Assembly: GCA_019695095.1 (NCBI GenBank)
Contig: JAIBAQ010000037.1
Span: 1-39,864 of the forward strand
Direction: 5' to 3'
Length of the DNA stretch: 39,864 nucleotides
Source: Candidatus Hydrogenedentota bacterium
Lineage (GTDB): Bacteria; Hydrogenedentota; Hydrogenedentia; Hydrogenedentales; SLHB01
The notes below the pieces were generated by a model. That model worked only from the letters and a program-made list of their open reading frames with translations. It did no database searches and had not been told where the DNA came from. This document shows positions 15,958 to 23,614 of the stretch, one piece after another; within the stretch, counting starts at the first letter, position 1, and the number at the start of each line of letters is the position of its first letter. A program made the translations under genes and the position numbers.

Positions 15958-17700
15958 ATGGCTCGAATTCTCTTGGTAGAAGATGAATCGGTACTGCGGC
16001 TGACGTTCGGCGAGTTCTTGACGCAAGAAGGTCACGAGGTTCTTCCGGCCGCCGACTACAATCAGGCGTTGAGTCACCTAAGCAACGGCAATGTCGATTT
16101 GGTGATTACCGATATCATCCTCGCGGGCAAGACCGGCGTAGATCTGCTGCGATCCGTGCGCGAGCGGGGTATCAAGTGTCAGGTGATTATGATCACCGGC
16201 GAGCCGAACGTCGAAACGGCAGCAGAGGCCGTTCGACTGGGGGCATTTGACTACCTTCCGAAACCGGTCACGCGAACTGCGCTGCAGCGGGTCACGCGTC
16301 TGGCTCTGGAGCAGAAGGCGCTGGCTGACGAGCGCGACCATTATGCGAAGCAGATGGACATCTTCCGGAGCGACCTGGAGGCCATTTTCAACAGCGTCAA
16401 TGAAGGTATTATCACTGTAGACGCGAACATGTCAGTCCGTCAGGTCAATCCGGCCGCGGCGGGCATACTTGGTCTGCCGTCGTGCGCACTCAGCGGGAAG
16501 CCTTTTGCCTCCATACGGGATGGATTCGACTCGGCACGCGAGGCCCTTGAAGAGACTTTGCGCACCCGCAACCCGGTCGTGGACCGGCGCATCGAGTTGC
16601 GCAGGAACCGGGATGATATCCGTATCCTTCTCGTGAGCACGATGCCGCTCATCAGCAGCGAGGCGGGCGCGTTCAAGGGTGCGGTCATGATGATTCGCGA
16701 CATGACGCGCTTGACGCGATTGGAGCAGCAGGTCGAGGATAGTCAACAGTACCGGGATATGATCGGGAAAAGCCAGCGCATGCAGGAGATTTTCAGCCTG
16801 ATTCGCGAGTTGGCCGAAACCGACAGCACGGTGCTTATTTGTGGCGAGAGTGGGACGGGCAAGGAACTCGTGGCGGCGGCGTTGCACCATGCGAGTCCCC
16901 GGGCAAGTGGTCCTTTCCTGAAGGTGAACTGCGCCGCCCTTTCTGAGGACATCCTTGAAAGTGAGCTGTTCGGGCATGTGCGGGGAGCATTCACCGGCGC
17001 CATCAAGGACCGTGTTGGGCGCTTTGAGGCGGCCGACGGCGGGACCATACTCTTGGATGAAATAGGTGACATTTCCCCGCGCCTGCAACTGCGCCTCCTG
17101 CGTGTGTTGCAAGAGCGCGAATTTGAACGAGTTGGGTCATCTACACCTGTGCGTACAAATGTACGCGTAATTGCGTCAACTAACCAAGACCTGGAGGAGA
17201 AGATCCGGAGAGGTGAATTCCGTCAGGATCTCTACTACCGCCTGAATGTCGTGCGACTGCACTTGCCTCCGCTGCGCGAGCGCCGTCAGGACATTCCGCT
17301 TCTGGTCGACCATTTCCTGAGACGGCACAACAAAGTCTTCAAGCGGGAAGTGGCCGGCGCCGCTCCGGACACGATGGAGATCCTCATGACGTACCCGTGG
17401 CCGGGTAATGTGCGGGAATTGGAGAACTGTCTTGAGCGCGCCTTTATCGTGTGTCACGATTCTCATATTCTTCCCAAGCACCTGCCGCCAGAACTTCATC
17501 GTCACGCTGTACAACCGGCGGGAGGTGGGGATACGGCGTGGCGGACCGACGCCGGTGGATTGTCGGAGCGCGAGCAGATTATCGCGCTGCTAAAACAGAC
17601 CGACTGGAACATGGCAAAGACCGCACGACATCTCGGGATTGCCCGCAACACCTTGTATCAAAAATTGAAGTCCTACCAGATATCGCGACCTCGAGACTAG
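15958..17700 (+). CDS. NtrC-type sigma54-dependent response regulator (REC-PAS-AAA-HTH)
   Basis: This 580-residue protein has a receiver domain (1-120) with phospho-accepting D52 in VDLVITDIIL and K102 in YLPKPV. A PAS domain (about 135-250) follows, which is unusual because most NtrC regulators go straight to AAA+. The AAA+ domain (about 265-495) has GESGTGKE (Walker A, 296-303), GAFTGA (343-348, the sigma54 contact loop), ILLDE (Walker B) and an arginine-finger region. The Fis-type HTH ends the protein (WNMAKTARHLGIARNTLYQK). It should activate sigma54 promoters once phosphorylated. It lies 8 bases after the FixL-like kinase gene and directly before pta, whose upstream region has a sigma54 promoter. 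Confidence 0.95.
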   Translation: MARILLVEDESVLRLTFGEFLTQEGHEVLPAADYNQALSHLSNGNVDLVITDIILAGKTGVDLLRSVRERGIKCQVIMITGEPNVETAAEAVRLGAFDYLPKPVTRTALQRVTRLALEQKALADERDHYAKQMDIFRSDLEAIFNSVNEGIITVDANMSVRQVNPAAAGILGLPSCALSGKPFASIRDGFDSAREALEETLRTRNPVVDRRIELRRNRDDIRILLVSTMPLISSEAGAFKGAVMMIRDMTRLTRLEQQVEDSQQYRDMIGKSQRMQEIFSLIRELAETDSTVLICGESGTGKELVAAALHHASPRASGPFLKVNCAALSEDILESELFGHVRGAFTGAIKDRVGRFEAADGGTILLDEIGDISPRLQLRLLRVLQEREFERVGSSTPVRTNVRVIASTNQDLEEKIRRGEFRQDLYYRLNVVRLHLPPLRERRQDIPLLVDHFLRRHNKVFKREVAGAAPDTMEILMTYPWPGNVRELENCLERAFIVCHDSHILPKHLPPELHRHAVQPAGGGDTAWRTDAGGLSEREQIIALLKQTDWNMAKTARHLGIARNTLYQKLKSYQISRPRD

Positions 17701-17708
17701 TTCTAAAT

Positions 17709-17724
17709 TGGGCACTTGTGTCAT
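17709..17724. promoter_or_regulatory. Candidate upstream activator site of pta-ackA
   Basis: TGGGCACTTGTGTCAT agrees with the kinase-operator sequence GTGACACTTATGTCAC at 11 of 16 positions, including CACTT and TGTCA. Its centre is about 142 bp before the predicted sigma54 start, a normal distance for an NtrC-type enhancer. A 12-bp inverted repeat, GTCTG-TC-CAGAC (17748-17759), and a partial half-site GTAACATA (17781-17788) lie between. Confidence 0.45.
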
Positions 17725-17832
17725 GATCAAATGTGTACTATGGGCTGGTCTGTCCAGACGGCTGTCTTGTCGCTAGCAGTGTAACATATTGTTTTATAAA
17801 GCTTTGTATAAGTTGAACAAAGGCATTTGAAG

Positions 17833-17848
17833 TGGCATGCTTTCTGCA
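17833..17848 (+). promoter_or_regulatory. Sigma54 promoter of pta-ackA
   Basis: TGGCATGCTTTCTGCA fits the sigma54 consensus TGGCACG-N4-TTGCW. The invariant GG (17834-17835) and GC (17846-17847) have the required 10-base spacing. The start would lie near 17859, about 59 bases before the pta ATG. The leader contains a small hairpin, GTGG-GAAA-CCAC (17884-17895). No sigma70 promoter of comparable quality was seen in 17701-17917. Confidence 0.75.
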
Positions 17849-17917
17849 TCACTTTACCGTTGTGTGCCTTTTGGGGGGAAATCGTGGGAAACCACCTAGG
17901 TAAGGTAAAGAAGACAA

Positions 17918-18922
17918 ATGTCGTTTATTGAGAACATCTACGAGCGTGCCCGTAGCCATCCTTCTACAATTGTCCTACCTGAGCCGGAGGACGAGCGCAC
18001 GTTGCGTGCGGCGATTCAGATTCGAGAGAAGCGTATCGCGGAAGTGGTGCTGGTAGGCAATCGCGAACAGGTTGAAACAGACTTGAAACGCCTTGGTGCT
18101 GGCGACAAATTTGAAATCGTTGACCCATCGGTCTCTCCTTGGCTCGATGAGTTTGTAGAAGAATACTTCGAGATGAGGAAGGCTAAGGGGGCAACTCTCG
18201 ACGACGCACGTAAGGCGATGCTGACTCCCATTCCGCACGGCATCATGATGCTGCACAAGAAGAAGGGCGACGGCCTTGTTGCCGGGGCAATCCATTCGAC
18301 GGGCGACACGCTTCGCCCAGCCCTGCAGATTCTCCGCACGGCCCCTGGCATCAAGACGGTGTCAAGTTTCTTTTTCATGACTTTTGGCGAGACGGCTTAT
18401 GTCTTCTCGGATTGCGGGTTGGTTGAAGATCCCACGGCAGAGCAGTTGGCAGAGATCGCGGTCTGTTCGGCGCAGTCGGCGATCAGTTTTGGGATTGATC
18501 CCATTGTGGCGATGCTGTCGTATTCCACGAAGGGCTCGGCCAAGAGCCATCTTACCGAGAAGGTGGTGACGGCGACACGTTTGGCGCAGGATCTGGCAAA
18601 GGAACGGTTTGGGCCGAATTCGCCCGTTCGAATCGATGGCGAGCTTCAGGCGGATTCAGCGCTTGTGGAAGCGGTGGGTTCGCGAAAGGCGCCCGGCAGC
18701 GACGTCGCCGGTAAGGCGAAGGTTCTTATCTTCCCTGATCTGAACTCGGGCAATATCGCGTACAAGCTCGTCGAACGGTTGGGAGGAGCGAGCGCCTACG
18801 GACCTATAGTTCAGGGTCTGCGTCTTCCCGCGAACGACCTATCGCGGGGGTGCAGCGCGGAAGATATCGTGGGTGTTGCCGCGGTGACCGCTATTCAAGC
18901 GAAATTAGGGGCGGCGTCGTAA
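17918..18922 (+). CDS. pta: Phosphate acetyltransferase
   Basis: This 334-residue protein is the length of a short-type (catalytic-domain only) Pta. It begins MSFIENIYERARSHPSTIVL and then PEPEDERTLRAA. Characteristic motifs include AGAIHSTGDTLRPALQI, SSFFFM, FSDCGLVEDPTAEQLAEIA, MLSYSTKGSA, DGELQADSALV and FPDLNSGNIAYKLVERLG. It interconverts acetyl-CoA and acetyl-phosphate in the cytosol. With the adjacent acetate kinase it makes ATP from acetyl-CoA, or activates acetate in reverse. ackA begins 35 bases after its stop. The sigma54 promoter at 17833, next to an NtrC-type activator gene, suggests that expression is switched by that two-component pair. Pta and the related phosphate butyryltransferase share this fold, but adjacency to ackA favours Pta. 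Confidence 0.95.
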   Translation: MSFIENIYERARSHPSTIVLPEPEDERTLRAAIQIREKRIAEVVLVGNREQVETDLKRLGAGDKFEIVDPSVSPWLDEFVEEYFEMRKAKGATLDDARKAMLTPIPHGIMMLHKKKGDGLVAGAIHSTGDTLRPALQILRTAPGIKTVSSFFFMTFGETAYVFSDCGLVEDPTAEQLAEIAVCSAQSAISFGIDPIVAMLSYSTKGSAKSHLTEKVVTATRLAQDLAKERFGPNSPVRIDGELQADSALVEAVGSRKAPGSDVAGKAKVLIFPDLNSGNIAYKLVERLGGASAYGPIVQGLRLPANDLSRGCSAEDIVGVAAVTAIQAKLGAAS

Positions 18923-18957
18923 ACTAAGCCGTCCTCAGATAAAGGTAGCAGGAAGAC

Positions 18958-20220
18958 ATGAAGATTCTGGTGTTGAACAGCGGTTCGTCGTCGGTCAAAT
19001 TCAAGATTTACGAGGTGAACGGCGACGATCGCGAACTGGCTCATGGGATGGTCGAACGAATTGGCCTTCAGCATGCTGACGTGAAATGCGGCTGTTGCCT
19101 GGTTCACGACCCCAAGTGCGCGGCGAAGTATTTTGGCGAGCCAGGGCAGTTGTGTATCCCCGATCACAACGTCGCAATCAATATGATTTGCGATCTGTTG
19201 CGAAGCGATCGTTGCGGCGTGATCAAAGACATTTCCGAGATTGCAGGAATTGGTCATCGGGTCGTGCACGGAGGCGAGGAGTTTTCCAACACGGCATTGA
19301 TCGATGACAAGGTCATTGAGGGCATTGAACGTTGCGCGAAGCTTGCGCCATTGCACAATCCGCCAGCGTTGTTGGGCATTCGCGCGTGCATGGAAGCGTT
19401 CAAGAACACGCCTCAAGCGGCTGTGTTCGATACTGCCTTCCACCGCTCGATCCCGGAGAAGGCGTTCCGGTACGCGATTCCCGAGGAGTTCTATCTCAAG
19501 CACGGCATCCGCAAGTACGGATTCCACGGCACCTCGCATCGCTATGTGTCGCGAGAAGCCGCGAAGTTGCTGGGCAAGCCGATTGAAGAGACGCGCATTA
19601 TCACGTGTCACCTCGGCAATGGCAGCAGCATTACCGCAGTCGCGGGCGGAAAGTCGATCGACACTACGATGGGTCTTACGCCGTTGGCCGGCGTGATGAT
19701 GGGGACGCGTCCGGGCGACCTCGATCCGTACATTCCCATTTTCATGATCAAGGAACTGGGAATGTCGGCGCCGGAAGTGGACAAAATCCTCAACAAACAC
19801 AGCGGCTTCGAGGGTATCTGCCATCACCACGATGTGCGCGAGATTGAGGCCTTGAGCAAAGACGGCGACAAGAATTGTTCGCTCGCACTGGAGATGTTCG
19901 CATATCGCGCTTCGCGATTCATCGGGGGGTCGGCAATGGCTCTGAACGGTGTCGACGCGATTGTCTTTACGGGCGGTATCGGCGAGCACGACGCCGACAT
20001 GCGGGCACGGATGCTTGCAAATGCAACGCATCTTGGCGTGAAGATCGATCCCGAGCGCAATGCGAAGCATGAGAAGGTGATTACGACGGACAGTTCGCCA
20101 ACCAAGGTCTTCGTGATTCCGACAAACGAGGAATTGGTCATCGCGCGCGATACGGCGTGGATCGTGAAGAAACTCGCGGAGCATAACGAATCGAAGGCGG
20201 TGGCTGCCGTCGCGAACTAG
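18958..20220 (+). CDS. ackA: Acetate kinase
   Basis: This 420-residue protein has the family motifs in order: LVLNSGSSSVKFKIYE, GIGHRVVHGGEEF, AVFDTAFHRSIPE, YGFHGTSHRYVS, CHLGNGSSITAV, MGLTPLAGVMMGTRPGDLDP and FTGGIGEHDADMR. An acidic-proline segment near the C-terminus (VIPTNEELVIARDT) is also typical. It transfers phosphate between acetyl-phosphate and ADP. A region rich in cysteine and histidine (VKCGCCLVHDPKC, about 42-54) is longer than in the E. coli enzyme and is noted as odd. AGGAAG precedes the ATG. A rho-independent terminator follows at 20243, so pta-ackA forms a two-gene operon. Confidence 0.96.
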   Translation: MKILVLNSGSSSVKFKIYEVNGDDRELAHGMVERIGLQHADVKCGCCLVHDPKCAAKYFGEPGQLCIPDHNVAINMICDLLRSDRCGVIKDISEIAGIGHRVVHGGEEFSNTALIDDKVIEGIERCAKLAPLHNPPALLGIRACMEAFKNTPQAAVFDTAFHRSIPEKAFRYAIPEEFYLKHGIRKYGFHGTSHRYVSREAAKLLGKPIEETRIITCHLGNGSSITAVAGGKSIDTTMGLTPLAGVMMGTRPGDLDPYIPIFMIKELGMSAPEVDKILNKHSGFEGICHHHDVREIEALSKDGDKNCSLALEMFAYRASRFIGGSAMALNGVDAIVFTGGIGEHDADMRARMLANATHLGVKIDPERNAKHEKVITTDSSPTKVFVIPTNEELVIARDTAWIVKKLAEHNESKAVAAVAN

Positions 20221-20242
20221 GGATCAAGTTTCAAACAAGATT

Positions 20243-20296
20243 GGGCTCCGTCCGGAGACGAGCAGCACGCTGCTTCGGACGGGGCCTTTCATTTTA
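20243..20296 (+). terminator. Rho-independent terminator after ackA
   Basis: The stem GGCTCCGTCCG (20244-20254) pairs with CGGACGGGGCC (20276-20286) with one G-T pair. An inner hairpin AGCAGC-AC-GCTGCT (20261-20274) sits in the loop, and a T-rich tail TTTCATTTT follows directly. It closes the pta-ackA operon. Confidence 0.8.
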
Positions 20297-20353
20297 CTGG
20301 GGTATGTGGACCTTGGCATGATTGACGCGTTGAGTTAAGTGGGGGAGTTTTGT

Positions 20354-21571
20354 ATGGGGGGCTTTGCTTTGAACTACCGACATCCATTTCACTTCTTCGT
20401 TGTATTGACTGCGTGTCTTGTGAGCGCGGACGCTGTTGCGCAAAGCAATGAGACTCTCGATCCTTCTCTGGCGAAGGAGCCGCTGCGCTTTACGTCGCAA
20501 CCGTATCTGCAGAGTCCGTTGCCTGATTCAATCACCGTGATGTGGCTGACGAATAAGCCTTGTCTGGGGTGGGTCGAGTTTGGTGAAGGCGACGCATTGG
20601 ACAGAAAGGCCATGGGTAGTCACTTCGGACTCATCGATGCAGGCGAAGACCTTTGGAAGATCGGTCTGACTGGGCTAAAACCCGGAACGAAGTACTCGTA
20701 CCGCATCATGGCCAAGGAAATCGAGCGTTTCAGGCCGTATGAGGTTGTGTACGGTGCGACGATCGAGGGGGAGACGCACCATTTCACAACCCCGGGACCC
20801 AATTACGATTCGGTTTCGTTCGTCGTATTCAATGACGTTCATTCATCGAAGAAGCTGCGTTCGATGCTGTTTCCCGTCGCGAAGAAGGAGCCCTTCGATA
20901 TCGCTTTCCTGAATGGCGACATCATGACCACAGTCTCAGAGCGGGATATTTTGGTGAATCAGATGGCCATACCGTTTGCGGAATTGTGCGAGGGGGAGAT
21001 TCCGTTTGTTTTGGTTCGTGGCAATCACGAAGCGCGCGGGTATTACGCGCGAAGGCTGATTGATTTCGTCGCGACGCCCAACGAGCAGTATTGCTTTTCG
21101 TTCGATCGGGGACCAGCTCATTTCGTAGTGCTCGATTCGGGCGAGGACAAGACCGATTCCAGCAAGGAATACGGTGGCCTGGCAGATTTCCACGCGTACA
21201 GGGACGAAGAAACGGAATGGCTGAAGGGCGAGGTCGAGAGCGAGGCGTTCAAGAAGGCGGCGTTTCGCGTCGGATTCATGCACATGCCGATGTTTCAGTC
21301 TGGCGATGGACCGGAAGATTGCACCTCGAAATGGGCACCACTGCTCAACGCGGGAAAACTCGATGTGCTCATCTGCGGGCATCTTCACAGACACGAGATT
21401 GTGGAACCCGTCGCCGGGCAGCACGACTATCCTATCGTCATTGGAGGCGGATCGGAGGCCGAAAACGCTACGGTCATTCGTGCAAAGGCGACGCCGGACC
21501 GGTTGGAGATTGCGATTCTCGACGCAAACGGACAAACGTTGATGGAGAGGGCGATCAATCGTAGGGAGTAG
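20354..21571 (+). CDS. Secreted metallophosphoesterase, purple-acid-phosphatase-like
   Basis: I chose ATG 20354 over the upstream GTG 20339, because GGGGGAG lies just before it. It encodes 405 residues with a signal peptide ending near 30 (AQS). An N-terminal Ig/FN3-like domain (about 45-150: QPYLQSPLPDSITVMWLTN, LKPGTKYSYRI) precedes a calcineurin-like phosphatase domain. Metal-binding motifs are visible in order: NDVHS (D161-x-H163), NGD (189), GNHE (223-226), HMP and CGHLH near 340. This layout is that of purple acid phosphatase-like exported phosphatases. The likely substrates are phosphomonoesters or nucleotides outside the cytoplasm. It stands alone after the ackA terminator. Confidence 0.87.
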   Translation: MGGFALNYRHPFHFFVVLTACLVSADAVAQSNETLDPSLAKEPLRFTSQPYLQSPLPDSITVMWLTNKPCLGWVEFGEGDALDRKAMGSHFGLIDAGEDLWKIGLTGLKPGTKYSYRIMAKEIERFRPYEVVYGATIEGETHHFTTPGPNYDSVSFVVFNDVHSSKKLRSMLFPVAKKEPFDIAFLNGDIMTTVSERDILVNQMAIPFAELCEGEIPFVLVRGNHEARGYYARRLIDFVATPNEQYCFSFDRGPAHFVVLDSGEDKTDSSKEYGGLADFHAYRDEETEWLKGEVESEAFKKAAFRVGFMHMPMFQSGDGPEDCTSKWAPLLNAGKLDVLICGHLHRHEIVEPVAGQHDYPIVIGGGSEAENATVIRAKATPDRLEIAILDANGQTLMERAINRRE

Positions 21572-21675
21572 GGCGTCGGAGAAAGTACCATGCGTCAATT
21601 CACCGGTGCCCTTTCGGTACTCGCGCATATGGTGTGCGCTCGGCAGAGTCGGGTTTATGTGTGAGGCAGCGACCC

Positions 21676-21684
21676 TGCTATGAT
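21676..21684 (+). promoter_or_regulatory. Extended -10 promoter element of pdxH
   Basis: TGC-TATGAT forms a near-consensus extended -10 box (TGn plus TATGAT at 21679-21684), about 95 bases before the pdxH ATG. No good -35 hexamer is found 16-18 bp upstream, as is common for extended -10 promoters. Confidence 0.45.
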
Positions 21685-21776
21685 ATGGGTCTTGTCCGGA
21701 GTCGTCGGGATGGCGGCTCCGGGCGCTTTGTTGGTGCACGATTCGCGTCCTTGGGGGAAGCGTTGGAGAGGTGTTC

Positions 21777-22370
21777 ATGGCGATACCTGTCGTTGAGAAT
21801 CCTATAGAGTTGTTTGGAAAGTGGTTTGAGGAAGGAAAGGCGTGTGGGCTGCGCGAGCCAACGGCGGCGTGTCTGGCGACGGCGTCGGCGTCGGGTGTTC
21901 CTTCGGCGCGCATGGTTCTGCTGAAGGCGTTCGACGATCGCGGATTTGTGTTTTACACCAATTTAGGCAGTCCAAAGGCGCGTGAATTGTCCGAGAACCC
22001 GCATGCCGCGTTGTGTTTCTATTGGACGACGATTGGGAAGCAGATTCGGGTGACGGGGCGCGTCGAACCGGTTACGACGGAAGAGGCGGATGCGTATTTC
22101 GCGTCTCGGGATCGCCAGAGCCGGATTGGGGCGTATGCGTCGAAGCAGTCGCAACCACTGACGGGATACCTCGAACTGGAACGGCGCGCGGCGGAGTATG
22201 CGATCAAGTTCGGAATTGGAGCCGTGCCGCGTCCGGACTTCTGGTCGGGCTACCGTGTGATTCCGCGCGAGATAGAGTTCTGGCTGGAGAAACCGTTCCG
22301 GCTTCATGAACGCCTCGTCTATAGTCGAGAGGATGGCGGCCCCTGGACGACGAAGTGGTTGTTTCCATAG
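21777..22370 (+). CDS. pdxH: Pyridoxamine 5'-phosphate oxidase
   Basis: This 197-residue protein has the PdxH signature. It contains PTAACLATASASGVPSARMV (FMN-binding strand), VFYTNLGSPKARELSENPHA, FYWTTIGKQIRVTGRVE, SRIGAYASKQSQP (like the SxIGAWASxQS motif of PdxH) and a C-terminal FWSGYRVIPREIEFW with RLHERLVY. The FMN-dependent enzyme oxidises pyridoxamine- or pyridoxine-phosphate to PLP with O2, so a cell with this gene meets oxygen at least at times. It is slightly shorter than the 218-residue E. coli protein at the N-terminus. The ATG at 21777 has GGAGAGG six bases before it; a GTG at 21771 is less likely. It appears monocistronic. Confidence 0.94.
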   Translation: MAIPVVENPIELFGKWFEEGKACGLREPTAACLATASASGVPSARMVLLKAFDDRGFVFYTNLGSPKARELSENPHAALCFYWTTIGKQIRVTGRVEPVTTEEADAYFASRDRQSRIGAYASKQSQPLTGYLELERRAAEYAIKFGIGAVPRPDFWSGYRVIPREIEFWLEKPFRLHERLVYSREDGGPWTTKWLFP

Positions 22371-22442
22371 AAAGGAACTGACGAGTCTATTTGCGGATCG
22401 ATCATGGAGAGACGTCGATGATCGTCTCTGGAGAGTTCCGAC

Positions 22443-23189
22443 ATGCCGCCTCATCCGCTTCGATACGGGTACGTACGTCTAGTGACAACGTGTAGCTTGA
22501 GTGCCGGTCTGTGGGGGATTCTCCTCTCGGCCTTGGGTGATTCTCCTCCTGTGCTTAACTTGAGACAAATTGCAGCCATCCTGCCCAGTGACGCCCGTAT
22601 AGCCACGTCTTCCATACCCAAGTCGACTCAGGCGCCAGTGACAAACCGTGAGAAATCGCAATCGCCTGCCGTGATCTACGCCGATTTGGATAGGGACGGC
22701 CAAGATGAAATCGCCGTCGCTTACACTCGCGAGATCTACACGGCCAAGGAACCTCTCCCTGACTTCAGAGCATTAGTCGAAGTCTTCAAGTGGAATGGCA
22801 AGGTCTACACGTCCCAATGGCGCAGTCCGGAATTTGGATTCAATTTCGTTGGCAGTGCGGGAGCGGCGATTGAGGATTATTTTGCCTCTTCGTTTGGGGT
22901 CCGCGACATGAATGGCGACGGAAATCTAGACCTCTTTTTCTGTAGGCTATCGTTTCTAGCTGAAGGCGACCGATTTGAGGCATGGTCATGGAACGGCAAG
23001 GAGTATCAGCAGATTGTCGAGATCCCTACTGTCGTGTACATGAAGGATTTGAACGAAGATGGGGTGCCCGAACTGCTTACTGAGTTCAAGAGCCGTCAGG
23101 AGGGGGAGTCTCGTCTTGGATACACGCAGGTCTATTCGCTGGTCGAGGGAAGATTCGTAGCGAAGGGGCGAGTACCGTTGGAACGGTGA
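22443..23189 (+). CDS. Secreted protein with calcium-binding FG-GAP/VCBS-like repeats
   Basis: This 248-residue protein has a hydrophobic N-terminal signal segment (about 11-32). Three acidic loops resemble the D-x-D-x-D-G calcium motifs of integrin-type FG-GAP/VCBS repeats. They are YADLDRDGQDEIAVAY (about 79-94), VRDMNGDGNLDLFF (about 153-166) and MKDLNEDGVPELLTEF (about 199-214). The spacing of 75 and 46 residues gives blades of a propeller-like fold, too few for a full seven-blade propeller. A hairpin AGAGACG...CGTCTCT (22408-22429) precedes the ATG at 22443. No catalytic motif is visible. It follows pdxH by 72 bases and is not obviously related to it. The role is probably at the cell surface. 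Confidence 0.65.
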   Translation: MPPHPLRYGYVRLVTTCSLSAGLWGILLSALGDSPPVLNLRQIAAILPSDARIATSSIPKSTQAPVTNREKSQSPAVIYADLDRDGQDEIAVAYTREIYTAKEPLPDFRALVEVFKWNGKVYTSQWRSPEFGFNFVGSAGAAIEDYFASSFGVRDMNGDGNLDLFFCRLSFLAEGDRFEAWSWNGKEYQQIVEIPTVVYMKDLNEDGVPELLTEFKSRQEGESRLGYTQVYSLVEGRFVAKGRVPLER

Positions 23190-23301
23190 GTCAGAGACTC
23201 AATCTATTCCGATCTTGTTGGGGTATCGGGGACCGCGTGAGGCCGTATTTACTCACTAAAGACGCCGCGCAAAGCGCAATTGCGTGTGCAAAAAACGTAT
23301 A

Positions 23302-23317
23302 GAGACACTTATGTCCT
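23302..23317. promoter_or_regulatory. Candidate upstream activator site of the receiver gene
   Basis: GAGACACTTATGTCCT matches the minus-strand form of the perfect kinase operator (GTGACACTTATGTCAC) at 13 of 16 bases. Its centre is about 156 bp before the predicted sigma54 start. The 425-base gene-free stretch 23190-23614 also holds the shared element at 23341, the sigma54 promoter at 23440 and a structured leader. Confidence 0.5.
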
Positions 23318-23340
23318 GAGCAGACTTGTGCACGGGGACA

Positions 23341-23382
23341 GGGGGTAGGACAATCGGCGTTGGCTTGAGGTGTGTCGGTTCT
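23341..23382 (+). repeat. Second copy of the element at 7201-7242
   Basis: GGGGGTAGGACAATCG, then GTTGGC and TGTGTCGGTT. It begins 100 bases upstream of the sigma54 promoter. The preceding TGTGCACGGGGACA resembles a REP-like fragment. Confidence 0.35.
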
Positions 23383-23439
23383 TAACCTAAGTGATTCAAT
23401 TGCAAGTATTTGTGGTTATCCTGGAATGGAACGATAGTT

Positions 23440-23455
23440 TGGCACGCAACCTGCT
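23440..23455 (+). promoter_or_regulatory. Sigma54 promoter of the single-domain receiver gene
   Basis: TGGCACGCAACCTGCT matches TGGCACG-N4-TTGCW at every position except one T. GG is at 23441-23442 and GC at 23453-23454, with exact 10-base spacing. The start would be near 23466 and the leader about 150 bases long; the leader contains short inverted repeats such as GTGC-CGAGTA-GCAC. Confidence 0.82.
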
Positions 23456-23614
23456 CTATATATAGCCGTGATGACTGGTAAGGGTCTGGATGGTCCTGCT
23501 GGTCAAGTTGAAAGCGTCTTCCCGGGGAGCGTGCCGAGTAGCACGAGGGTACACTCCGTCAAAGCACTAGCCGGGGGGCACTGGCCGTAGGTGAGTCACG
23601 AGGGGAGCGAAGGG

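Noticed and set aside
18895-20184. Long open frame of 429 codons on the minus strand opposite ackA
   Set aside because: It lies entirely over the well-conserved acetate kinase frame, has no known domain and no RBS. It is a shadow ORF of a GC-rich gene.
20313-20329. GG-N10-GC sigma54-like sequence before the metallophosphoesterase gene
   Set aside because: TGGCATGATTGACGCG has the spacing but lacks the TTGC -12 box, and no operator of the 14093 type lies upstream.
21771-21776. GTG 21771 as pdxH start
   Set aside because: It overlaps the GGAGAGG ribosome binding site, which is correctly spaced for ATG 21777.
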